Shown here: piece after piece, positions 50,301-61,240 of the stretch
Position numbering within the stretch: position 1 is the stretch's first letter
Layout of the letters: every line of letters begins with the position of its first letter
NCBI GenBank assembly: GCA_038049695.1
Contig: CP142453.1
Coordinates: 115,918,001-115,982,000 of the forward strand
Source: Cinnamomum chago
Lineage: Eukaryota; Streptophyta; Magnoliopsida; Laurales; Lauraceae
DNA: 64,000 nucleotides
Direction: 5' to 3'
Program-made: the position numbers and the translations under genes
The notes under the pieces: model-generated
What the model saw: the letters and a program-made list of their open reading frames with translations, nothing else
Told to the model about the DNA's origin: nothing
Databases searched by the model: none

Positions 50301-52640
50301 TAAAATCTTAACATTTTAGTCTGAAATGCATGGGGAGAGAGGTTGAGTTCTACCACTCATAGCTGCCTCATGTAATCCTAAATCCACTTTGTTATAGGGC
50401 ACTGAAAAACTTGTTGACCCAAAGACTCATTCCTCTCTCCGAAAACCATGCACTTCTGAACACAAAGAATATTTCTTCTAGCGAAGCCTCTATTTTTGTG
50501 CGTTTTAAGGAAATGCTTGCAAGGCCATGATAGATTCTTCGTTGCTGTTTTAACTAAGCGCACTGCAAGGAACGGATCGAAACTGGATGAGGAAATGATT
50601 TGAGGTTTCTTATTATGGGAATTTGTTTGGGAAATTACTCAAAATCGTTCCATTTTGCACGGAATAGCGTGGGGAGAGAGGTTGAGTTGTACCACTAATA
50701 GATGCCTAATTTTATCTCAAATGCGCTTTGTTGAGTGGAACTGAAAAGCGTGTTGACCCGAGGACTCATTCCTCCCTCTGAAAATCATCAACTACTCAAC
50801 GTAGTGTATATTTCTTCGCTAGAAGCCTCTGTTTGTTTGTGCCATTTATGGAAATGAATGTGTGGCCTTGATAGATTATTCGTTGCTTTTTTTTAACTAA
50901 ATGCACCGTAAGCAACGCATGGAAACCGAATGAGGGAAATGATTTGAGGTCCCTAATAATGGGAATTTGTTTGGGAAAGACTCAAAATCGTTCCATTTTA
51001 GTTGGAAATTCATGTGGAGGGAGGCTGAGTTCTACCACTAATAGCTGCCTTATTTAACCCTAAATCCACTTTGTTAAAGGGCACCGAAAAGCTTGATGAC
51101 CCGAGGACTCATTACTCTCTCCGAAAACCATGCACTACTCAACGCAGTTAACATTTCTTTGCTAGAAGCTTTTGTATGCGATTTATGTTAATGCATGCGG
51201 GACCATGATTGATTCTTCGTTGCTTTTTTTTAACTAAACGCGTTGCATGCAACGGATGGAAACCGGAGGAGGGGAATGATTTGAGGTCTCTTTTCATCGG
51301 AATTTGTTTGGGAAAGACTTAAAATCGTTCCATTTTAATCTGAAATGCATGGGGATAGAGGTTGAGCTCTACCACTAATAGTTGCCTTATTTAATCCTAA
51401 ATCAACTTTGTTAAATGGCATTGAAAAGCTTGGTGACCCAAGGACTGATTCTCTCTCCAAAAGCCATGCACTACTGAACACAATGAATATTTCTTCGCTG
51501 GAAGCTTATGTTTGTGTGCGCTTTATGGAAATGCATGGGAAGCCAAGATGTTGCATTTTTAACTAAACGCACTGCAAGCAACGGATAGAAATCGGAAGAG
51601 GGCAATGATTTGAGGTCTCTTATCATATGAATTTGTTTTGGAAAAGAATCAAAATCGTTGCATTTTACATTGAAAGCATGGGGAGAGAGGTTGAGTTTTA
51701 ACACTTGTAGATGCCTAATTTAATTCTAAATCCATTTTGTTGAAGGGCAAGGAAAGGGTTGGTGATCCATGGTCTCATTCCTCTCTCCGCAAACCATACT
51801 CTAGTCATCACATTGAATATTTCTTCGCTACAAGACTGTTTGTGGGTGTTTTACGGAAATGCATCCGAGGCCATGATAGATTCTTCGTTGCTTTTTTTAA
51901 CTAAATGCGCCACAAGCAACGGATGGAAACCGGAGGGAAATAATTTGATGTCTCTTATCATGAGAATTTGATTGGGAAAGAGTCAAAATCATTCCATTTT
52001 AGTAAAAAATGCATGTGGAGAGCGGTTGAGTTCTACCACTAATAGCTGCCTAATGTAATCCTAAATCAACTTTGTTAATGGGCACTGAAAAGCTTGATGA
52101 CCTGTGGACTCATTCCTCTCTCCGAAAACCATGCAGTACTGAACATAATGAATATTTCTTCGCTACCAGTTTATGTTTTTGTGCGTTACATGGAAATGCA
52201 AGCGTGGCCATGATAGATTCTTCTTTGCATTTTTTAACTAAATGCACTGCAAGGAACGGATGGAAATTGGAAGAGGGCTATGATTTGAGGTCTCTTATCC
52301 TCTGAATTTCTTTGGGAAAGACTCAAAATCGTTGCATTTTACATTGAAAAGCGTGGGTAGTGAGGTTGAGTTCTTCCACTTGTGAATGCCTAATTTAATC
52401 CTAAATCTATTTTGTTGAAGGGCAAAGAAAAGATTGGCGATCCGTGGACTCATTCCTCTCCGCAAACCATGCTCTAGTCATCACATTGAATATTTTTTCA
52501 CTACAAGACTATTTGTGGGCGTTTTACGGAAATGCATCCGAGGCCATGATAGATTCTTCGTTTCTTTTTTAACTAAATGGACTGCAAGCAACATATGGAA
52601 AACGGAGGGGGGAAATGATTTGAGGTCTCTTATCATGGGA
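47335..52640 (+). repeat. Satellite array right of the solo LTR, about 15-16 monomers
   Basis: It continues the same head-to-tail monomers with about 339-bp spacing (anchors 47663 to 52405). A 20-base T run at about 47577-47596 replaces part of one monomer. The array ends abruptly at about 52640, inside a monomer, where copy 2 of the segmental duplication begins. Confidence 0.95.
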
Positions 52641-52824
52641 TATGTGATTTGTATTGCCCTATGGCTTCGCTTTCCTGCCCTGCCAATACTTAGACTATTC
52701 AGATTACTCAGAATCTATAATCTTTGATCTCACAGATGTGTGTGTAGATATGAATTTTTTTTGTGTGTATTTGAATGTTTTATTGTTTCATTGGTAACTA
52801 TTTTCCTTGGTTACTGCTGTTTAG

Positions 52825-52932
52825 GAATTGTTGAGGCGAGAAGTCAATACACGTCGTTGTAGTGGTTTCTCCTTGTTCATGGTGGTTGTTGCCTTTCTGG
52901 GAATCCTCATGGGGTATCTAATGAGGACATGA
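52825..52932 (+). pseudogene. Duplicated VAP27 last exon
   Basis: Copy of the exon at 5401-5511. It keeps the GTTTAG acceptor and the reading frame, reading ELLRREVNTRRCSGF, then the membrane anchor VVVAFLGILMGYLMRT and a TGA stop (52930-52932). One codon is lost in frame and a few residues differ. The upstream exon is not duplicated and satellite DNA lies 185 bases upstream, so it has no normal gene to splice from. I call it a pseudogene fragment, although it could serve as an alternative terminal exon only if transcription crossed the whole array. Confidence 0.8.
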
Positions 52933-53349
52933 CAAGAAGCTGCCTCGGGGTGTGTTTTTCATCTTTTTCCTTCTTTTCTTTCCCTTCTTCCTCCTCTATC
53001 TCATGTCCCACCTTTCAAACGGTCAAACTGTTTGACTTGGTTATGTTGTTGCTATTGTTGAGTCAGTGGCATGAAGAAATAAGACATTTTTTTATTTCTT
53101 GGGGCTTTGATGAGTTTGGAATTGGGAATTGTTTTGCAGGAATGGGAAGTGATTAGTATAATGCTTTTTTTGGTAAACATATAATGCCTTTTGTTGAGGG
53201 TTCCTATTAGCAAACTCATGATCGTTATTTGAGTCAGAAAAATGTTATGCCTTTCTAATTTAGTTTTCAGTTGGAGAATAAACCACAATAGAATATTTGC
53301 CTATCTTGATTGTCTAATTAAAGAAAAGAAATGAGACCTGATTCTGATT

Positions 53350-54449
53350 TCCTGGGAAAAAAAAAAAGCAATGAAGATTGTTGTACAAATACAGGTATGC
53401 ATTATGCATCATGTTTCCAAGAATGATTACAGGCCTCATAATGGCCAGTGCTAGAACTATTTCCTTTATAGCTGCTGATATAACAGTTTGGTCCAACTTG
53501 CTCCTCTTTTATTAGAAAGTAAATTGTGTAGGAATTAATGTGCAAATCCTTAATCGTGGTTAGGCTTTAGACTGATAACCTTGCTATATTATTTTGCAGT
53601 TTTAGACCAGAGTAATTGTTGTCAGGGTGGCTGAATAATAAAATCAATCTTTGGGCATCTGAATTATGAAATTATGGTTTTAAGTCTCAGCTGATACCAA
53701 TGTCTTGATACATGCTACCGGAGCCATAGTTAAGAAAAAATACAAAATGTTATTGTAGTATGGACTGAATTCCACGATTATTTTATGTGCCAAATTCTCT
53801 GGAATTACTACTACTATGTTTTTATTTGGGAGCCTGCTTGTGATCACATTTCATTCCCTTTGCACCTAGCTCTTTGTATTGGTGGTCCCCAATTTGATAC
53901 TCTGGTAAGGCATTGGACTGTTGGATTTCATTGCCATTAAGTTTGGTTATTGGGAAAAGAAAACGTGCCCGGACATTGTGTATGTTGGTGACCCATTCAA
54001 AAAGACAAATAAACTAGAATGATATTTCAGTTCTGTTTATCTTGGCCGATTGAATGGCCTGAAATTGTGTTCTAAAGAGCCTTGTCACACGTTTCCATCC
54101 ATTATCCACCGGTTATCCCTGGTTGGTTGTAAGTTGGTTAAGGACTTGACTTGGATATTGGATAGCATGTGTCACGTGTGTGAGTATTTACAAGAGCCAA
54201 ATAATAAAATTATATCACACCATTGTCGCGTATTACTTACCCCATCTTTCAGTTGGGCGGCCACAACCACAGGAAAAGAAAATATACCATCTGCATTGAT
54301 ATACTGGACGCACAAGTCCCAGCCTTGAGATTAGCTGTGGCAATGTTGAGACACTCGCGAGTCCATTACATTTGTCAGAATTAGGTTTAGGTCTACGTAC
54401 GGGTTAAGAGTGTGTGCAGGATCAGGACTACAGTTTAAGCAATAAGTGT
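53350..54449. other. Copy-2-specific 1.1 kb
   Basis: Sequence lost from copy 1 at the filler junction. It begins with an A run after the TTTCCTGG shared with copy 1 and ends before TTCTACAAGGAGAC. No gene or transposon ends were recognised. Confidence 0.7.
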
Positions 54450-55637
54450 TCTACAAGGAGACAGCAAGTGCATTTAAGTTCTATATGGCCCACGTGGGCA
54501 CACCTTTGATGAATGCAGCTCTTTTGATGCTCATATCATCTCACGATCTGATATCAGACCTGATTTTGCATTCATTGAACCCTCACTCACCATTCGATTG
54601 AGTCTCAAAAACATCTATGGATAAGATGCCATTAAACTTTAATGCTATTAAATTAAGAGGAAAGATAATATGGTGGGACTAACTATATAGCTCTCTCATC
54701 CATATGGGGACCTTTCTATCTTCTTTCCTCTCACACATGGTCATTGCATTAATTTAGAACCTACTTTGATTTGATGACCCAAATTCCCGTACAACTCACT
54801 TTGTGACCCACGACACCCACCTTCACGTTAAATCGGCCAGCCCCACCCACATGAAAGCGCAAGGTCCTTGTGGATGATTCTGTCTGCCAAAATTGAAACT
54901 TAGAAAACCCAACACAATTATGGTTGAGTGGTATTGGCACTTTAGTGCATTCTTGGCATCATCATTCTTATAATGAACAAAGAAAAACTTCTTTGGCGGG
55001 TATTTTGTGAGTTGAGGGGGAAGATTTTTATAGAAGTGCACAAACAGATAGAAAGTGTCTGCCAACTAAGTTTTTATTCTTCCATTCTCAGAACAAAAAA
55101 ACGTCCTTAGAATTATGCCAAAAAAGGCCCTCGTTTCTCAAACATGCCCAAGGGATCCCTTGGCGCTCAAGTTTTAGTGTTGCTCCTAGACCAATTGCCC
55201 CACAAGTAGGAAAACAAATAACTCCACAAAATTTCCCCCATCTACATCCATCCCTCCCCTCCATTAATACGCACGTGTATGCTCGATCATCCATTTCTTA
55301 CACTAAAATTTGGTAGACTAAATTGTCTTATGAACTTGATTTTTAAGTTTGACACTATCTTAAAGCCCTCTTGTTGTTTTAAAGAGCCAATCTCAAATTT
55401 CTGTCATGCATCCTATTTTGAGAGAGAAGCATCCAAAACAATGTCGAGTTGACGACAGATTCAATGTCTCATGCCAGTGATTTGCCTATGTCACACTGGC
55501 TTCTCTACTAGGAAACAACTGCTATTAAGGACAGTGCCTATCCAAGAACTCATAGGGGAAATCTTTGTTTCCTTGCACATTATGAAGACCACCTCTATCA
55601 CCCTTTCATCCTAAATAACAGAAAATGGTTATTGATT

Positions 55638-56049
55638 TGTCACAGTCCTAAATAGTTACAGGCTTGATTTGATGCATTCCATCAGTCATGGGGGCCTTTA
55701 GCAAATCGGCTAGGTCCATAAAATTTGGTATCAGAGCCAGTCTCCATGTCTCAATTCAAGTCCCAAAAAGGACTAGTGAGAGCCATCTGGAAAAACAAAA
55801 ACAAAAAAACAAAAAAAGAGAAAAAGAGAAAAAGGGCTATAGTGAGTGATGCCACCGATATGGCTACCTAGAGCAGAGTTATAGCCACCTCAAGAGGGGA
55901 AAGGAGCTACCTGCTGCCAAAGTGACAGCCGTCGAGGATGTCAGTTGTGGAAGCATGGTGGTTTGTTATGGCCCTATATGGTTATAGGGCTTAATTTTAT
56001 GTATTTCATTAGTCATGGGGCTTTTTGCGCATTAGTTAGGTCCATAACA
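55638..56049 (+). mobile_element. TRIM element, complete, 412 bp with 86-bp LTRs
   Basis: The 5' LTR is 55638-55723 (TGTCACAG...CCATAAAA) and the 3' LTR is 55964-56049 (TGTTATGG...CCATAACA), both 86 bases. TT then the primer-binding site TGGTATCAGAGC (55726-55737) follows the 5' LTR. The 240-base interior is A-rich and non-coding. Flanking bases TGATT (55633-55637) and TGATC (56050-56054) are a near-perfect target duplication. The LTRs are clearly diverged, so the insertion is old; copy 1 of the duplication has the same element. Confidence 0.85.
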
Positions 56050-57216
56050 TGATCTTATACCTACACGCTCCGCAATCTAGATCAGCTGGCCAAAGTTATA
56101 GCAGCACCATCTTGATTTCCACGATAATGGGCAGCTTCATTCCTTGGAAAAAAAAAAAAAAATGGAAGAGTAGTACCTTTTTTTTTGAAAAAGGAAGAGT
56201 AATACCTTATACATGCTTTTTTAAAAAAAAAAAAAAAAACTAAAATACATTATACATGTTTACCAACAACATTGCCTTGGGCATTCTCATTGTATCCGTT
56301 GTAAAAATCAGAATTCAGAAGGGTAAGAGTGTAATATATGTTTCCACACAAAAACGTGCAGTCATCATCCTGCTGTAAACGTTGGATTTCCCTTGCTTTT
56401 AACAGTTCCAACAACCAGGCAATTGCTACAAGAAGACAGATCATACCAGTGTCAAGATGCTGGCTATTGCAGAACCTAAAAGAGGATGTACAGATGTGTT
56501 GGATGATGGCTCATATCAGCAGTCTTCTGTATGCCCAGGCATGCTCAAACTATGCTACTTCAGGAGAGTTCAGTCCCCAAAGTGCATCGGTTTAGTAGAA
56601 ATAGCAGTCAGATCACTTCCTCAAGCCCATGAAATTCTGTATGATGAATCTACTTACAATTGGTGAAGTACCTTGGCTCCAAGTGTGTATGGAGACTGGG
56701 CCACGCAGGCACATCACTCCTGCTATTTTCAGCTTAACATGATGTGATGGCTTTAGGTGCTCAAGACTTGTAGAAAGGAACCTACATTGTTTGAACAACA
56801 CACAGTAGCACAATTGAAAGGTGCTCATTATCACAACCAAGAGGTTGCGGCTTGGAGTAATTTTACCCGTCAAAAACCAGGATGGGGAAGAGTGGGTTAA
56901 TGTGAAGCAAGCAACAGGTATTGTTTGGCAAGGTGTTCATCTTCATTACTGTTGGGTGGGTAAAGATCTTCACAACAATGCAGTAGTAGAAAAATTTAGA
57001 GACAATAACTGAAAAGCTTGGATGAATTAGAAGAATTAAAATGGATTTTCGCTTTTTGTGCAGGCCAAAAAAAAAAAAAAGAAGAGCCAATTCAATGTGC
57101 AAAATAGGCAAACTATACTGCATAACTATAATGACAAACAGGGTTGGACAGAACACTGCATAAATGGTTTACAAGCAGCCAGAGCAATGCATTGGTTGAC
57201 TACTTTACTGACATAC
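56050..57216. other. Unassigned sequence with A/T homopolymers
   Basis: Contains A runs at about 56147-56161 and 56224-56239 with a repeated AGAGTA(G/A)TACCTT word. Open frames at 56338-56666 have no recognisable domain. Confidence 0.4.
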
Positions 57217-57424
57217 CACGTGTGATTTCTTGGAATGCGCTTGCTCCACAACTGAAGTGGGAGAAGTGAGAGTGGAAAGCAGCTTATCTTCTTGGGAAAG
57301 CTGAAAATACTCAAATAACACTCCAACTGCATTCCCAGATCTAGACCCTAATTGCGTGGGTAATATATTGAAGGATCGCGCAAAAACGATTACTGATGGC
57401 TCCTCTTTGGGGCTTGTTTCTTTA
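57217..57424 (-). other. Possible minus-strand exon, unidentified
   Basis: On the minus strand, an acceptor-like TTTCAG and a donor-like GTATGT bound a 208-bp open stretch including LGSRSGNAVGVLFEYF and SQEDKLLSTLTSPTSVVEQ. The codon content looks protein-like, but I recognise no family and see no partner exon nearby. It could be a gene fragment or chance. Confidence 0.2.
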
Positions 57425-58968
57425 CTGAAATTCATGGAATCCCTATATGAAGAATTTTGAAATTCTCAGCATGAAGGAATTCTTGAATGCTTCCTTGTAC
57501 TTGAGCATCCAAAAATTCCACCAAAAATTCCAAAGAGTTATTTGAGGCCTTGTAGGTGGCTGAAATTTTGAAATGCTTGTGAAGAAACATGGCGATTGCA
57601 AATGCCAGGGGCAAGATATCACACCATGTTTAAAAATCTCCAACATGGCAAAAATTCCAGTAAAGAAACATATCTGGTGTGACTTCATGTGAATCATCCA
57701 TTTCTACTTAGTGGACGCACAAACTTCTAAGCTGTATGGATACATGCAAAATAGAATATCTACAGATCTAAATATTGCCAACTTGCATAACAGACCCAGT
57801 CCTAAGGCCATGTGTGTTGTAGGTGGTGTTTGGTTATTGCAGATTTCAATTGATATTAAACTAAAACTTTTATGGGATTTGTAAACCAAACAGAAGATTA
57901 TAATTCTAGGAAAAGCCTATAGAAACATTAAACCATACTAAGATTTCAATTTTTTTTATAACACCATATTAAGATTTCATTAATTAAAAAAAAAAAAATC
58001 CCAATTAAGTTTTACTTTTACGACCGAAGAACATGATAGTGTGGCAACAGGCCTACTGCACTGCCACTTCATTTCATAATAAGCACTATAGTTCAAGTTG
58101 TTATGAGTTTTGGCTTTAATCCAATAGCTATGTATCCTTAATATCCGTATACTTGATTCATCCTATATTAAAAATCATAAACATGAGCTGTCTTTTTGGA
58201 AGGTCTGGCACTTCTTTGCAAATTATGAGAACCATACTATAACATGATGTGAAATTTTGATGTTGCCCCATCCCAACACCACCACTACTTTGAGATCCCC
58301 AAAGTTGCCCCATCCTTAGTTGTTAGACAAACCTTGATGGATGCGAAATTTTGCATGATCAATTGTGGTGATGGTGGGGTTTTGGCTGTGGGGTTGAGGG
58401 GTTGTCATCTACAAAGCTACCTAAAATATAACCACATTAAGCTAAAGATGGTACCTTATGCACAAACTCGGAAGAATAACATATTCTTTACTACACAAAT
58501 TGGGCAAAATCAAGCTATCGTCTCCTCGTGGACATTGTCACCATTCACTGGGACTGCTAGTCTCGAAGGCTTTTCTTTGTTGGCCAGCACCTCATGTCTA
58601 GTCATGCGGTGCACTCACTGACTCTTATGCTGGGTTTCCTTTAATTCAACTACTTTCAGATTAATGAAAGAGATATCCGCAGTGAAAAACTATCTTTTCA
58701 AGTAACAATATATGCTGTCTTAAACAGGTTGGTGTATTACTACAATGTGTATAAGATATAAATTTGATTTGTCCATGCATGTTAGAGACATTATAGGAGG
58801 GCATGAGTTGAGTGAAAAAAAAAGGGAAGAACAGAGACGGGTGATCGTGGATGGTGCTTTACATTGGACCTAATGGGTCATGGTGTTTGCTAGTTGGTAA
58901 TGTTCCAAAATATTTGTTAGTATCATAATGGAGGGCAACTTTGGTGAAATAGGGTTAGTTGATGATGT
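57425..58968. other. Unassigned intergenic sequence
   Basis: A local repeat of AAAATTCCACCAAAAATTCC-type words lies near 57510-57530. A short inverted pair (GTGTTTGGTT and AACCAAACAG) near 57834-57892 may be a tiny hairpin element. No gene was recognised. Confidence 0.4.
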
Positions 58969-59115
58969 GTTCATTCCTATGATGCACAGATACGGCAAGG
59001 ACACGTCGTAGACATGGCAGGGATACGGATTTTACACATAAAAAGTGAAGTATCGGATACGATACGACACAATACGTTGCCCATTTTGAAGTATCCGTGC
59101 ATCATAGGTTCATTC
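58969..59115. mobile_element. 131-bp hAT-like MITE with perfect 8-bp target duplication
   Basis: The element is 58977-59107. It begins CTATGATGCACAGATAC and its other end reads CTATGATGCACGGATAC on the opposite strand: a 17-bp terminal repeat with one mismatch. GTTCATTC flanks both sides exactly (58969-58976 and 59108-59115). The inside is mostly GATACG and CGGATAC words. The 8-bp duplication points to hAT. Confidence 0.92.
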
Positions 59116-59860
59116 AATAGGGAATTCAGGAGTCAATGAGGATTTGTGTTTGTCGGGTTTATAACTGAATAGGATGCAAATAGAGTGGTGGTAAGATTAG
59201 ACAGAAGGCGCATAGGAGAGAAGTTAGTTTTAGTTCAAATGGCAAAATACGGGCCAAATCAATGAAGCAGTTGCAAAAATTAATGGGAAGTTCAGGAGAT
59301 TTTTCAAATAAAGACACATGGACCCCTCGAACCAAAGTGAGGTCACAGAACAGGTTGCTGATCATAAAGGGCAAGGGTGATTCCAATTTTTGAGTTGAGT
59401 TTATTAATAAGGATAGGTAAGAAGTTAGTAGAGGATCTTAAGGCCTATGTTCTCCATACCTTAATTTGAAAGGTGTCATCTTTGCAAGTTCCAGAGGACA
59501 CATATCAATGGCATTTTTTCCTTTCTTTATTTATTTATTTTGAAATTTAGGTTCATTTATAAGATGAAGAGGTTGGACTTTGTCGCCACTAGATTTGGAA
59601 GTGTTTAAACTTAACAGTCACAGTGGTTGTCTACTTGTGAATATTTCTATTTTCTACCCATATCAATTATACACTCTTCTTCTAGATGATCATGAATAGA
59701 TATACCCTCTAATAAATAAAATGAATTGGCTTTAGGAGAGTTGATATAATATGAAACCTCTAGGTCCTCATTTACTTGTAATGTGAATTAAAATACATAC
59801 ATATGTACATATATGAGTCTTTCATATCCGCATAATTAATATATTTTATATGAGGAAAGA
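59116..59860. other. Unassigned intergenic sequence
   Basis: AT-rich, with no recognised gene or repeat. Confidence 0.4.
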
Positions 59861-61240
59861 TCATATCTGTAGTGTTTTTCAAGTGTCACCACTTGACCTG
59901 GCAATTAATTCATTGGACAATCATCCTATCTCACATAATGAACTCCCAAAACAATATGGATTCAATTAACGAGGATTTGTCTTCATGCATCACCCGAGAA
60001 GGTGAAGTTGCAGCTTGTTTTGAATCAATCATGGAGATTAATTACTCTTACAAAAAGAGGGAGAGTGGATTATGTTCATGAGAATACTTTAAGTGAATCA
60101 ATGCATAACATCCCAAAAGTAGTTTGTTTGGGGTCAATGGGGTGGTTTTTGTAATTAAATCCAAAAAGGAGGATTCTTGTCTATCATTGGAGCCAGAGAA
60201 GAACATGAAATACAGGAAAGGAGCATAGTTAAGATGGACCCAGGGACGAGACGTGATTGAAAAATCATGGATGTGATGGGTCATGAATCCCATTGATTGT
60301 AGCAAGAGAAGGATTGAGCTGGATGAAGAGCAAAGTATGGCAAGAATCAAGGATCAATCAAACCCCCTAATTCCTTGCTTGACAGCCTTCCAAAGGCTCC
60401 ATTTAGCAGTTGGAACTTGGAACTAATAAAGATGGAAACATTTCCTTGCAAAAAGTAAAATTTTGGCGATATGAAGGGGATACAGCTTTACCTATTCAGT
60501 TAAATTTGGGTGAACAGAGCACTTGCTGTTTTAGAAAATGGATTAAATCCTTGGATTTAATTTCTGATCTACATTTCCCAACTTAAGGGCGGTAGGGTTA
60601 GGTCAACTGAGACATTACAGATGTCAGGCTGATAATACGCCTGTATAGGGGTTACTGGCAGTCAAAAGAGGGCGTTTGAGATTTCCAACAAGAATACAAA
60701 CGTCAAAATTCCAGATTGTTCTCTCGTTGAAGTAAATGATATATCATCTCACCAAATGAATGTTAATTACTCATTAGTTTGCTGCTCTGAACAAAGTGGG
60801 AATATTGGATAAAAGGACAGTACTAGAAAGTCAAAACTGTTGTGAGAGGTCAGGCCCAGCGGTTGTGGAAACATCATCTACAACATTGGTTTGTTAGTGC
60901 CGAGGAAGCTAATCCATGAAAACCCGTAATGGACCATGAAGATGTAGATACAAATTATGGAGTATTCTGCCACCAAAAAAAGAGAATTATTTGAATGACT
61001 CTGAAAGGAGCGATGATGAAACTTCTCCAATTTTGAATGAGAATATGTGCTGGAACAAGTTAGACTGACCAAGAAACTGAAGAGGAGGTTGTCTTGCTGA
61101 GTGCAGATTTTCATAATTGCATAGATAGCAGTGACAAGTATGATTCTCGGAATGATCAGATGAAATCAGATGGTGAAGGTTGGCAAAGTGGTGGAACTTT
61201 CCTTTGGTAACATTTGATGATAAAATGAATTTCTCTTGTT
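59861..61240 (+). pseudogene. Decayed coding-like stretch, family unknown
   Basis: Several + strand segments read like protein, interrupted by stops and frame changes. Examples are FGVNGVVFVIKSKKEDSC (near 60127), IELDEEQSMARIKDQSN (near 60314), SERSDDETSPILNENMCWN (near 61000) and a stretch with FHNCIDSSDKYDSRNDQM (near 61108). The Asp/Glu/Ser-rich composition suggests a former retroelement ORF1 or a host gene. I cannot name the family. No intact frame exceeds 70 codons. Confidence 0.3.

Larger units (their letters stand above)
52641..56015 (+). repeat. Segmental duplication, copy 2
   Basis: It matches 5216-7544 in the same orientation. It starts in what corresponds to the VAP27 last intron, directly against the satellite. 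It keeps about 1.09 kb (53350-54449) missing from copy 1, and about 100 bases at 55214-55310. The extra 1.09 kb has no recognised gene. The TRIM at its right end is complete, so copy 2 preserves the older arrangement there. Confidence 0.9.

Noticed and set aside
26718-52640. Satellite frames as a gene family of small secreted or cysteine-rich proteins
   Set aside because: The frames follow the repeat period, are open on both strands, lack a signal peptide and depend on a variable T run.
54050-54328. 92-codon plus-strand frame in the copy-2-specific segment
   Set aside because: No domain, no splice context and no counterpart elsewhere in the window.
57829-57892. Tiny hairpin element with GTTTGGTT ends
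   Set aside because: Inverted arms of about 10 bases only and no target duplication; could be chance.
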